A stretch of 64,000 nt of DNA from JAOARY01 sp045345765 (lineage in GTDB: Bacteria; Bacillota; Clostridia; Peptostreptococcales; Peptostreptococcaceae). Positions 36,253-44,481 of this stretch are shown here, piece after piece (within the stretch, counting starts at the first letter, position 1; each line of letters starts with the position of its first letter). The DNA lies in assembly GCA_045345765.1 (NCBI GenBank), contig CP148265.1, positions 558,001 through 622,000 on the forward strand, read 5' to 3'. Under the pieces are notes generated by a model. That model did no database searches and had not been told where the DNA came from. It saw only the letters and a program-made list of their open reading frames with translations. The translations under genes and the position numbers were made by a program.

Positions 36253-37137
36253 TTATGCAGCTTTTTCTTGATTTTTACTTGCAGCTTTAAACATAGTATA
36301 AGAAGTATAGAATATAACAGCTATAACTACCTTAGTAAGCATATTTATATCCATACCAGTTACAAATTTGACTGCAACAAAAACACCTATACAACCACCT
36401 ATTGTTATACCCATAGAAGCTCTTCTATCATAAGCTCCCTCTTTAACAAATTTAACAGAAGCTGCTGGCATTAAGAATGCACAAGAACCCATCATTATTG
36501 GGAAAGCAACTTTTGGAGACATACCAAGTAAATAAACTAAAGCCATACAAGGTGCATAAAGTCCAATACCTGCAGTCATTAAAGCTCCAAGTATGAAGTT
36601 TGCAACTATAGCTATTATAAGCTTAGCGCCACTAAGACCTATCGCTTCTCCACCACCAGGCATTAAATCTAATTGACCCATTAACATAAGACCAGCTGTT
36701 ACAAATAAAGCAATTGCCATAGCAAGCTGAACTTTCTTTTCTGGTAATCTTGAAACAAATCCAGCACCAACATAAGCACCAACAGTAGCAGCAGCTAACA
36801 TAGCCCCTAAAGTTATTGGTTCAACTTCTACAACAGCTATAAATATAAATGCTTCTAATACAACTGGGATAGTATGTGATACGTTTAATGTTCCTGGTAA
36901 AAATTGATCCTTAACTTGTTTCATACCTCTTACTAAAGCAGTAGTAGGCGCAAAACTTCCTATTCCTAAAGTATCAAAGAAATCTGTTATAAAACCAATA
37001 AATAATACTTTTAACCAAGAATTATGATCTTCTAATTGATCTTTATGCTTAGCAAAATCAATAATAAAATAAATTCCAAAAACAACAGCAAATAGTCCTA
37101 AAATTCCTAAAAGAATTTGTGCAACACTTAAATTCAT
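36253..37137 (-). CDS. TSUP (TauE/SafE) family membrane permease
   Basis: The protein of about 294 residues has eight or more membrane segments and the duplicated layout of TSUP transporters (FIGFITDFFDTLGIGSFAPT in the first half, LGALMTAGIGLYAPCMALVY in the second). The family exports or imports sulfite, sulfonates and organic acids. It is the first gene after prdF, 256 bases away on the same strand, so transport related to proline fermentation is possible but unproven. I chose the ATG at 37137, 10 bases after GAGGAGG, because an ATG at 37146 lies only one base from that site. A candidate Spo0A box lies upstream. Confidence 0.8.
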   Translation of the reverse strand: MNLSVAQILLGILGLFAVVFGIYFIIDFAKHKDQLEDHNSWLKVLFIGFITDFFDTLGIGSFAPTTALVRGMKQVKDQFLPGTLNVSHTIPVVLEAFIFIAVVEVEPITLGAMLAAATVGAYVGAGFVSRLPEKKVQLAMAIALFVTAGLMLMGQLDLMPGGGEAIGLSGAKLIIAIVANFILGALMTAGIGLYAPCMALVYLLGMSPKVAFPIMMGSCAFLMPAASVKFVKEGAYDRRASMGITIGGCIGVFVAVKFVTGMDINMLTKVVIAVIFYTSYTMFKAASKNQEKAA

Positions 37138-37364
37138 AAGTCCCATTCCTCCTCAAATTTCATCTTAAAGATGAATAATATATCTAAAATGAATAATCAT
37201 TTTAAACAGTCCTCAAAATATTTTCAATTTGTAAAAATGTATTTAATCTTAATTATTTATATTTATTATATATATATATATATGTTTTTCTATTTTTAAT
37301 ATTTTTTTAAATATTATTTGATATTGCATTTTATTATATTGTTATAAATTTAATTTATCATTTT

Positions 37365-37371
37365 TTCGACA
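37365..37371 (-). promoter_or_regulatory. Candidate Spo0A box upstream of the TSUP gene
   Basis: The minus strand reads TTTTGTCGAAAAA, containing the full 0A-box core TGTCGAA. The same 13-mer occurs upstream of prdC at 44264-44276. Confidence 0.4.
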
Positions 37372-37401
37372 AAAAATCAAGATTTAAATTTATTTTTTAA
37401 T

Positions 37402-38409
37402 TTATTTTAATATAAAACCATGCTTAAGTGGATCTTCTTCATCTATTACAAAATGGTTAAATCCAGTTATATAAGCAGATGCAGTTATTTCCGGAGTTAC
37501 TGTTGTATACTCTTGTAATTTACCAGTTCCTAAAACTCTACCTTTGAATAATGTTCCTAATATACTTTCATATACAAAAAGTTCATTTTCCTTTAATTCA
37601 CCTTTTGAATATAATGTAGCCATCTTAGCACTAGTTCCTGTTCCACAAGGAGATCTATCAACTTGTCCTTGTCCAAATACTACAACATTTTTATAAGTAG
37701 CATCTTTGTGAGTTGGTTCATCATAAATTTCAACTAAATCAACAGTTTTTATATGATCTAATGTAGGATGTTTTATTTCAACTTCAGCATTTATTTGATC
37801 TCTGATTTGTAATGCTATTTCAGTTAATTTCTGAGCATTTTTAGGCTCTACTTTCATTCCTAATTCTTTTGCATTTATAATTGCAAAGAAACTTCCACCA
37901 AATGATATATCAAATGATATTTCTCCAATACCTTCTACATTTATTTTAACATCTTCTTTGTAATGGAATGCTGGAACATTAACTATAGAAACTTCTCTAA
38001 CCTTTTGATTTTCAACTCTTGCTTCTGCTGTAACTATACCTGCTGGAGTATCCATAACAACCTTAGTTACAGGCTCAACCATCTTTACCATCCCAGTTTC
38101 TATTGCAACTGTTATAGCACCAATTGAACCATGTCCACACATATTAAGGTATCCTCCACCATCCATGAAGATTATACCAAAATCAGCCTCATCATTAACT
38201 GGCGCTGTTATAATTGAACCAAACATATCATTATGACCTCTCGGCTCTAACATTACAGCAGTTCTTATGTAATCTAGGTTATTTTCAAGATAAGCTTTCT
38301 TTTCTGCCATAGTTTTTCCTGGAATATTAGGTATTCCACCTGTTATTATTCTAGTAGGCTCTCCCATAGTATGAGAATCTACTGCATGTATACTTGTTGA
38401 AAATTTCAT
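37402..38409 (-). CDS. prdF: Proline racemase PrdF
   Basis: It interconverts L- and D-proline, supplying D-proline to proline reductase. The 335-residue length fits. The two catalytic cysteines are in LNMCGHGSIGA near residue 91 and DRSPCGTGTSAKMA near residue 256, one for each face of the substrate. Its ATG overlaps the prdE stop (TAATG), so it is translationally coupled to the cluster. No signal peptide is present, so it acts in the cytosol. It is the last prd gene before a 255-base gap. Confidence 0.95.
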   Translation of the reverse strand: MKFSTSIHAVDSHTMGEPTRIITGGIPNIPGKTMAEKKAYLENNLDYIRTAVMLEPRGHNDMFGSIITAPVNDEADFGIIFMDGGGYLNMCGHGSIGAITVAIETGMVKMVEPVTKVVMDTPAGIVTAEARVENQKVREVSIVNVPAFHYKEDVKINVEGIGEISFDISFGGSFFAIINAKELGMKVEPKNAQKLTEIALQIRDQINAEVEIKHPTLDHIKTVDLVEIYDEPTHKDATYKNVVVFGQGQVDRSPCGTGTSAKMATLYSKGELKENELFVYESILGTLFKGRVLGTGKLQEYTTVTPEITASAYITGFNHFVIDEEDPLKHGFILK

Positions 38410-38894
38410 TATTTAGCACCATCCTTTTTTCTCATTTTTAATTTCAAAAATGCCAATGCTTTTTTAGCATCAATTTCGTTAGGATTATTTTCTCCTACAA
38501 CTTGAGTTTCTATACCTTCTTTTGATTTATTAAAATCTACAACTGTGTCCATATATCTATTTTTAACAACAAACTTAGCTTGTGTTCCAATAAAACTCAT
38601 GCCCACAACAGGTATGTCTCTTTTACCTATTTCCTCAATAGTATTTGCAAAATCTACATGAGAATTTCCCCAACCATCTAAGGAAAATATTACACCATCA
38701 GCTCTCATACCTTCAATTAAAGCTGCACTTCTTTGTCCTACAAAATTCTTTTCTTCATTATCTTGTGGAGTGCCTACAACTATTATACCCAGTAAATCTA
38801 TATCATTATCATTGGATACAACCTCTAATAAAGGATCTTTAAAATGATGAAGAGTTGTTTCTTTTGTAGATGGTCCTATACCCAATATAATCAC
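38409..38894 (-). CDS. prdE: PrdE, homologue of the C-terminal part of PrdA
   Basis: The 161-residue protein aligns with the part of PrdA downstream of its self-cleavage site. GIGPSTKETTLHHFKDPLLE matches CIGPASKENSRHYYREPLV, and VGTPQDNEEKNFVGQRSAALIEGMRADGVI follows the PrdA pattern. Where PrdA has the cysteine that becomes the pyruvoyl group, PrdE has glycine, so it should not form that cofactor. The start is uncertain. GTG at 38894 is only two bases from AAAGG, and ATT, ATA or TTG codons down to 38885 are better spaced. Function within the complex is unknown. It sits between prdD (14 bases) and prdF (1-base overlap). Confidence 0.88.
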   Translation of the reverse strand: MIILGIGPSTKETTLHHFKDPLLEVVSNDNDIDLLGIIVVGTPQDNEEKNFVGQRSAALIEGMRADGVIFSLDGWGNSHVDFANTIEEIGKRDIPVVGMSFIGTQAKFVVKNRYMDTVVDFNKSKEGIETQVVGENNPNEIDAKKALAFLKLKMRKKDGAK

Positions 38895-38908
38895 ATCCTT
38901 TAGTTTTT

Positions 38909-39664
38909 TTAAGTCATTGCTCTTATTGCACCATCTCTATATTCATTTGGTGATATAAAGGTTGGCATATTCATCAAATCGATTATAGACTTTCCTTTTA
39001 CTGTCGATGAAGGCTCTTTTGGAAAAACCATATTATCATACATAGCACCTTGACCTGCAATTTGCTTTAATATTACAATTTTTTTCTTACCTGGCTTAGC
39101 TTTTTCCAAAAATTCATGACTTTCATTAAAATCTTTTCCATCCATATCTTTTAAGATATTTCTTATTGATTGAATAAATTTATCACACGCAAAATGAGCT
39201 GCTAAAGGAAGCTTTCTATCAAACGGGTAATCATTTTCCAGTACAACATCAAAATGTATTATATAATCATTGGAAGAAGGTGTTCCTGCTCTATTTAAAT
39301 GAAGCTGTTTTGATAAAATTCCTTCTGACGAACCAAATTCAGCCATCTGAAATCCATCTTCTTTAGCTCCTGTAAGCATCACATATGCACCTGTTAATGT
39401 ATGCGTTATTCCTTCTCCAAGCCTTCCTAATACCTTTGTTGATATTGGGATTATATCCATTATAGTATTTACAAAGATATCATGTTCTCTTGGTTTTATT
39501 ATATTAATTCTTATATCTTTTATACGCTCATCATTTATAAGTTCGTTAGTTATTTGTTTATCAATCATAAGCGTAGAATTAGATATCTGGCTTTTTTCTG
39601 AAAATTTAACCGAGTTTATGTGATAACTTTTAATTACAAGTCTCTTTAAAATTTTTTCATTCAT
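38909..39664 (-). CDS. prdD: PrdD, homologue of the N-terminal (beta) part of PrdA
   Basis: The 251-residue protein resembles PrdA from about residue 165 to its cleavage site. It shares the blocks TIMDIIPIS, LGEGITHTLTGAYVMLTG, EFGSSEGILSKQL, LPLAAHFACDK, KPGKKKIVILKQIAGQGAM and SPNEYRDGAIRAMT. It stops right after that threonine, which is the residue preceding the cleaved cysteine in PrdA. The protein therefore looks like a pre-cut beta subunit, with PrdE as the matching alpha part. It lacks the cysteine-rich start and Ala/Pro linkers of PrdA. It is a standard member of prd clusters, but its role is not established. Confidence 0.88.
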   Translation of the reverse strand: MNEKILKRLVIKSYHINSVKFSEKSQISNSTLMIDKQITNELINDERIKDIRINIIKPREHDIFVNTIMDIIPISTKVLGRLGEGITHTLTGAYVMLTGAKEDGFQMAEFGSSEGILSKQLHLNRAGTPSSNDYIIHFDVVLENDYPFDRKLPLAAHFACDKFIQSIRNILKDMDGKDFNESHEFLEKAKPGKKKIVILKQIAGQGAMYDNMVFPKEPSSTVKGKSIIDLMNMPTFISPNEYRDGAIRAMT

Positions 39665-39735
39665 GAAAATCTCCTTTTGAAACTTTTTTATAGATTTTTA
39701 CCCCCTTTGTTATAAAACAAAGGGGGATAAATATC

Positions 39736-40461
39736 TTAAACTTCAGCTATATACTCATATGGTAATGATATTATCTTACCAGCACTTGGTATTTCAACTA
39801 ATTTTACTAAAGTATCTTTTAGTATAGCAGTTTGCATTTCTATATTATTTGGTTCCCCTGCATTAGCACCCATTGGTACTAGTGGAGCAACTGCTCTTGG
39901 AGATCCATTTTGTCTTACAACAGGAGGAAGGGCAGCTACTATTATAGTAGGTATTCCTATTTCCTCGATAGCTCTCTGCACGATCACGGCAGAACGGTGA
40001 CAAGTACCTCAGCCAGCTGTTAAAACAACAGCGTCAACGCCTTCTTCTTTTAATTGTCTAGCTATTTCTGGACCTGTTTCATCAGTGAATTTTTGTTGGT
40101 CTCCACCACCACCCATGAATCCAAAGTGAGCTGGAGCAACTTCTTTAATAAATCCTTCTGCTGCTAACTCTCTTAATCTGTCTATAGGGAACATACAGTT
40201 TATGTCCTTATTAACATCTGCATTATCGTATCCACCATGTGATACCATCATATCACTTACTGGAGCATCTCCTGGTATTACTCTAAATGAGAAATCTCCT
40301 GCAAGGTTAAATCTAGCATCTGTTTTTAGATGTACACCAGCTGCTGTAGCTAATGCTATTTTCATATCTTTTAATTCTTTCGTAACCGGAGTCCACACAG
40401 GTTGTGGTGTTATTGGTACGAATATTTCTGACTGTAATCCTTTTACTACCGTCATACTCAT
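39736..40461 (-). CDS. prdB: D-proline reductase selenoprotein subunit PrdB
   Basis: It is the catalytic selenocysteine subunit that attacks D-proline together with the PrdA pyruvoyl group. The reading frame is 241 codons with an in-frame TGA at 40011-40009. Read as selenocysteine it gives VVLTAGUGTCHRSAVIVQRA, placing Sec at residue 151 three residues before a cysteine. The frame continues in register with strong conservation to the natural stop, so the TGA is not a mutation. A hairpin 15 bases after the TGA fits a bacterial SECIS. The ATG overlaps the stop of the 90-aa ORF (TAATG) and has GGAGG upstream. The Sec insertion genes lie outside the window. Confidence 0.96.
39974..39994 (-). promoter_or_regulatory. 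Putative bacterial SECIS hairpin in prdB
   Basis: Starting 15 bases after the UGA, the mRNA TTCTGC pairs with GCAGAG (six pairs, one G-U) around the 9-base loop CGTGATCGT. Position and guanine-containing loop match bacterial SECIS elements read by SelB. Confidence 0.65.
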
Positions 40462-40733
40462 TACTCATTACCTCCTTCTTTTTCTCTTCTTGCATTTTCT
40501 TCTATAATTTGCTTATACTTTTCGTTAACATCTGGGCTTAAAACTTCTGGATAACTCATTAAAAATCCGACTTCCATTCCAAGTTTCAAATCGTAATCAC
40601 TAATCAACATTCTTTTAGGAACCTTTAATTGTCCTAATCTACCTTTTAAATCTATAGTAACACTGCCATCTGTGATTTTTATTAAAACCCCTTCATACAT
40701 TCTTTCTGTAGAAGCATACTTTAATCTATCCAT
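40461..40733 (-). CDS. Small protein between prdA and prdB (CBO2463/CBO2479-like)
   Basis: The 90-residue protein contains MYEGVLIKITDGSVTIDLKG and LGQLKVPKRMLISDYDLKLG, a compact beta-rich fold resembling small RNA-binding or S1-like barrels, followed by a charged C-terminal helix. Its position between prdA and prdB fits a small family known from proline reductase clusters and named after Clostridium botulinum loci. I recall this name from memory and give it with modest confidence. It overlaps the prdB start by one base, so production is coupled to the selenoprotein subunit. Function is unknown, and a chaperone or assembly role is speculation. Confidence 0.7.
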   Translation of the reverse strand: MDRLKYASTERMYEGVLIKITDGSVTIDLKGRLGQLKVPKRMLISDYDLKLGMEVGFLMSYPEVLSPDVNEKYKQIIEENARREKEGGNE

Positions 40734-40750
40734 TATATAAACACCCTATC

Positions 40751-42607
40751 TTAGTTTTCTTCTTTTTCGTAAATAGCAGCTCTCTTCTTACTTTTTTCAA
40801 GAGTTTGTTCATTCTTAACTAACTCAAAAGATTTTGAAGTAGCTTTTTCTATTAATTCAACATTGTTTAATTTAACATTATTGTTCCACTTTCTTTCTGG
40901 AGCTTTAACATCTTCTCCAGCCATAACAGCCTTTAACATAGCTAATGCTCTAATAGCATCTTCTGGACAAAGAGTGTTGTTTGAAAGTATTTCATTTTCT
41001 ATACCTTGCTTAGATTTGTTGTTATCTATCATGTACTTCATGTACTCATTACCAACAACTAACGCACCTTGAACAGCAGAGAAAGTACAACCTACAACAG
41101 CAACTCCTCTTTTTCCTATTTCTTCGTGGTGACTAGCAAAGTCTATATGGTTGTTTCCAAAACCTTCAGTAGTTATTATAGCTCCATCAACATCCATAGC
41201 TTCTATTGTCATACCTAATCTCTTAGATACATAGAATTTTTCAGAGTTAACTTGTGGAGATCCTACAAATAAAACTCCTGCTAAATCTATTTCTTCATCA
41301 TTCATAGCTTCTATTACTAGAGGCTCTCTGTAATAATGTCTTGAGTTTTCTTTAGAAGCAGGTCCTATACAAGTAAGTGCATGGATTCCTCCATCTAAAA
41401 CTTCGATTGGTGATAACATAACTGGAACATTTCCTAAGTCAACATTTGGCTTAGCTCCTAAAGTTCCAACAGGCTCCATAGGAAGGATTAAGTTATCATG
41501 CATAGCTCCTTGTCCCATTATTTCTTTTACTATTACAACTTTTTTCTTTCCAGGTCTTCTCTTTTGAACTAATTCTTCAGTATTTACAACTAAAGACTCA
41601 TCAGCATTCTTAAGAGCTTCTCTTATTTCTTGAGTTATAACATCTGTAGCCATATGAGCAGCTAAAGGTCCTGGTCTTTCCATGTTAGTTCCTTTTTTGA
41701 TCATAACTTCAGTCTTTATGAAGATTTCTCCAAAATCAGGAGCTCCAGGTCTTCCCCACATGATATTTTTGTCTAATTCACCTTCTGAAGAACCAAATTC
41801 ACCTATTTGAACTTTATCTTCATCAGTTCCTGTAACCATTACTATAACACCGTCGATAACTCTTGTTATACCTGAACCTAATTCGCCTTCTTCTTTAACA
41901 GCGATTGGTTGTATATCCATTATAGTTTCACTATAAGTGTTATACTCATCTTTAGTTATTATATCTACTTTTAAATCTACTACTAAATCTTGAGAAGCTA
42001 TAGCATCTTTACAAGCATCTTTTCTTATATATAATGTAGTTCCTTCGATTTTAGTTTCATCAGCTAATTCAACTTTTTCAATTTTGAAATGCTTCTTAAC
42101 TAAAGATCTTAAAACCTTTTCTTCCTTAGCTTCTGCAACTGGTGCGAAAGCTTCTACAGCATTTGCTTGAGCAACTGGTGCCACACCCATAGCTGATGCT
42201 ACATTTAAAGGTATTTCTAAATCTATATTTCTACCTTCACCAATGTGTATTTTAACAACACCTGCATTTGAAGTAACTGGAGCTACAGGAGCAACTGGTG
42301 CTACCATTTCTTCCTTAACTTCTTCTACAGTTTCTTCTTTAACTTCTTCTTTAGCATTTATTCCGTCTAAAACATCTGGAGTTAATGGTGTTAAAGCATC
42401 AACTGTTTTAGTTAATTTAGCACCAAGAACCTCACCTATTGTTAGTACATTTGATGGTATTTCTAATAATCCTGAATCTTCTAAATCTGCAAATATTGCT
42501 GGATCTTCAAGGTTTGAAGGCTCTATTACAGTTCCTGCTTCGAATCTACAACAACAAACTGCGTAGTCATTAGCATGAGCCTTAGCTGTTTCTACAGTAA
42601 TTGACAT
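40751..42607 (-). CDS. prdA: D-proline reductase proprotein PrdA
   Basis: The 618-residue proprotein is self-cleaved into a beta subunit and an alpha subunit bearing a pyruvoyl group that binds D-proline. The expected cleavage is between Thr412 and Cys413 in HALTCIGPASKE, where the cysteine becomes the pyruvoyl. The N-terminus has a CCC triplet (18-20) followed by two low-complexity linkers (APVAPVAPV near 103-111 and VAPVAQANAVEAFAPVAEA near 142-160) flanking a small domain. The main part (165-618) carries EFGSSEGELDK, RPGKKKVVIVKEIMGQGAM and FVGSPQVNSEKFYV. Codons are enriched in C at third positions relative to neighbours, suggesting high expression. AAGGAGGG lies upstream. Confidence 0.97.
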   Translation of the reverse strand: MSITVETAKAHANDYAVCCCRFEAGTVIEPSNLEDPAIFADLEDSGLLEIPSNVLTIGEVLGAKLTKTVDALTPLTPDVLDGINAKEEVKEETVEEVKEEMVAPVAPVAPVTSNAGVVKIHIGEGRNIDLEIPLNVASAMGVAPVAQANAVEAFAPVAEAKEEKVLRSLVKKHFKIEKVELADETKIEGTTLYIRKDACKDAIASQDLVVDLKVDIITKDEYNTYSETIMDIQPIAVKEEGELGSGITRVIDGVIVMVTGTDEDKVQIGEFGSSEGELDKNIMWGRPGAPDFGEIFIKTEVMIKKGTNMERPGPLAAHMATDVITQEIREALKNADESLVVNTEELVQKRRPGKKKVVIVKEIMGQGAMHDNLILPMEPVGTLGAKPNVDLGNVPVMLSPIEVLDGGIHALTCIGPASKENSRHYYREPLVIEAMNDEEIDLAGVLFVGSPQVNSEKFYVSKRLGMTIEAMDVDGAIITTEGFGNNHIDFASHHEEIGKRGVAVVGCTFSAVQGALVVGNEYMKYMIDNNKSKQGIENEILSNNTLCPEDAIRALAMLKAVMAGEDVKAPERKWNNNVKLNNVELIEKATSKSFELVKNEQTLEKSKKRAAIYEKEEN

Positions 42608-42670
42608 TACTTTCCCTCCTTAAAATTTAAACTTTTATTTAGTATAATTTTTTAGATATCAAATTTATTT

Positions 42671-42698
42671 AAACTCTTTTTATAAGTTATAAGAGTTT
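42671..42698 (-). other. Hairpin in the prdA leader
   Basis: AAACTCTT and AAGAGTTT form an 8-bp stem about 65 bases before prdA. On the minus strand it is followed by AAATAAA, not a T-run, so it is more likely a leader structure than a terminator for prdC. Confidence 0.5.
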
Positions 42699-42737
42699 TT
42701 TTGCTTAATATATAAAACCTTACAACATAAACTTTAA

Positions 42738-42766
42738 ATGATAACACTTTAATTTTATCTTGTCAA
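42738..42766 (-). promoter_or_regulatory. Sigma-A promoter for prdA
   Basis: A perfect TTGACA (42766-42761) and TATCAT (42743-42738) spaced by 17 bp lie just past the prdC stop. prdA can therefore be transcribed independently of the sigma-54 promoter in front of prdC. Confidence 0.78.
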
Positions 42767-42774
42767 GTTTTTTA

Positions 42775-44061
42775 TTATTTTTTTCTTCTATATAGTCTGT
42801 GACCACCTGCTCTAAGCGTATGATCTGTACTATGATAAACCGAAACTCCTACCCTAGGAGCTACTTGCATCACTGTGTTAGTTCAATCTTCACAAGTTCC
42901 AACCACTACAGCTTTTGCTCCTTCTTTTTTAAGGTATAATACTTTTTCAGCTTGTCCTGGGCACATTCCTGGAAGTTCACATCTGTATCTACCTCTTCCA
43001 TCATCAACCATTCTCTTACACATAGTTTCTGCTACTACTTTACCGCCCATTCCTTCAACTATTTCAGTCAATCTTTCTTTGCCTGCTCCACATTCACAAA
43101 TAATTATACCAAATTCTCTTTCATCATTTGGAAACGGCATAGATACTATTGCTCCACCTGTTGTTTTTGTTATCGGTGATTCTTCACTACCTGATCTACC
43201 AGTAAATGGTCCACCTAATACAATCTCACCATGAGGTTCAATATATCCACCAGACATTTTTATATATTCTCCAACACTAAGACCAAGTGGTACATCCATA
43301 TATACCTTACCTTGCATAGCATCTTTAACTCTTCCTGCAATTGTTATGTCTTTAGTTATAACAGGTTTTCTTTCTTCTATTGCTAAAACTACATTCTTAA
43401 GAGTCTCAACATTAGATACAACACAACCTGCTTCTAAAGGTAATTGTCCTGGCTTTAATTCAACTCCAACCAATTCTCTTATAACAACTCTTTCATCTCC
43501 TGCTGGATACATATCTGGAAGGAATTTAACTTCTACACCTTCTACATCCTTACATGCTTTACCTAATGCCATTATTGCTTTTTTGTGTTTAGGTTTCACT
43601 GCTATATAACCTTTTTTAGCATTAGTTATTTCCATAACATATTTAACACCTTTAACAACAAGCTCTGGATTATTTTCCATAAGCTCTACATTATGTGCTA
43701 ATAACGGTTCACATTCTGCCGCATTTGCAAGAACATATCCACCTTTTAAATCTGCATTGAATTTAACATGTGCAGGAAAACCTGCTCCACCAGCACCAAC
43801 AATACCAGCTTCTTTTATTGCTTCTAAATTTGAATCTGTATCTTTAATCTTTACAAACTCATCTAATTGCTCTTCATTACATGCAATTTCTATAACCTCA
43901 TCAGTTATATTTGTTACTACACCATATACACTTGAATGTATATTCGCTCCAAGACCATCTGGAACTGCTATTAATTGTCCCTTTTTAACTTCTTGATCTT
44001 TTTCAACACATGGCTTACAAGGCGCACCAATATGTTGTCTTAGAGGTAATACAACCTTCAT
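42775..44061 (-). CDS. prdC: Selenoprotein PrdC, RnfC-like electron-transfer protein of proline reductase
   Basis: The protein resembles the RnfC subunit. PLRQHIGAPCKPCVEKDQEVKKG is a biotinyl-like barrel, and GIVGAGGAGFPAHVKF and VLANAAECEPLLAHN are the flavin/NADH-type fold. It is thought to pass electrons to proline reductase. A TGA at 42885-42883 interrupts the frame. Read as selenocysteine it gives GTCEDUTNTVMQVAPRVG, creating a CxxU redox motif (Sec393), and the frame runs 35 more codons to TAA at 42775, for 428 residues. A strong hairpin 21 bases after the TGA supports recoding. The start ATG has GGAGG upstream, and a sigma-54 promoter lies about 170 bases ahead. Confidence 0.94.
42844..42862 (-). 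promoter_or_regulatory. Putative bacterial SECIS hairpin in prdC
   Basis: AGCTCCTA pairs with TAGGAGTT (eight pairs, one G-U) around a GGG loop, starting 21 bases after the UGA. Location and a guanine loop are as expected for SelB-dependent selenocysteine insertion. Confidence 0.65.
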
Positions 44062-44230
44062 TTTTCCACCTCCGAAACATTTTGTTTGTTATATATCTTT
44101 CAATCTTTTATATAAGAATACAAAAGTTGAAAAATATCAAATCAAACGTTTATAATAAAATATTTTAAACAAAACTTTTTAAATATGTCTATTCGTATTG
44201 AAAAGTATTTTTCATATGCCATAGTATAGA

Positions 44231-44245
44231 GCATAGACCGTGCCA
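44231..44245 (-). promoter_or_regulatory. Sigma-54 (-24/-12) promoter of prdC
   Basis: The minus strand reads TTGGCACGGTCTATGCTCT: a perfect TGGCAC at -24, exactly 10 bases between GG and GC, and ATGC at -12. It is about 170 bases before prdC and downstream of prdR, the gene for a sigma-54 activator. Confidence 0.88.
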
Positions 44246-44266
44246 AAAATAAAACAAAGTATTTTT

Positions 44267-44273
44267 TTCGACA
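44267..44273 (-). promoter_or_regulatory. Candidate Spo0A box upstream of prdC (proximal)
   Basis: TTTTGTCGAAAAAA on the minus strand contains the complete 0A-box core TGTCGAA, about 22 bases upstream of the -24 element. Confidence 0.45.
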
Positions 44274-44481
44274 AAAGTATTGAAATCAGTTATTTATAAT
44301 AATTATTTATAATTTTTATACAAGCTATAAAGTTTATCTATATATATTTTCACATAAAATTACGTCAGGTTTTTGAACATATTTTAGTATAATTTTTTGG
44401 TAAATATATTTTAAATTTAGTTTTTATAAAGCTTTTAATCCACAATATAAAAATCGTCAACTTTTTGAACAACGTTGAATT

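Noticed and set aside
37265..37282. TATATATA run upstream of the TSUP gene as a microsatellite or promoter
   Set aside because: Simple AT repeats are common in this AT-rich DNA and no -35 element is spaced with it.
40009..40011. Stop codon splitting prdB into two genes or marking a pseudogene
   Set aside because: Conserved PrdB sequence continues in the same frame, and the context U-GTC with a downstream hairpin matches a known selenocysteine position.
42671..42705. Plus-strand terminator between prdA and prdC
   Set aside because: The hairpin is followed by T residues on the plus strand, but no plus-strand gene precedes it. A role in the minus-strand prdA leader is more plausible.
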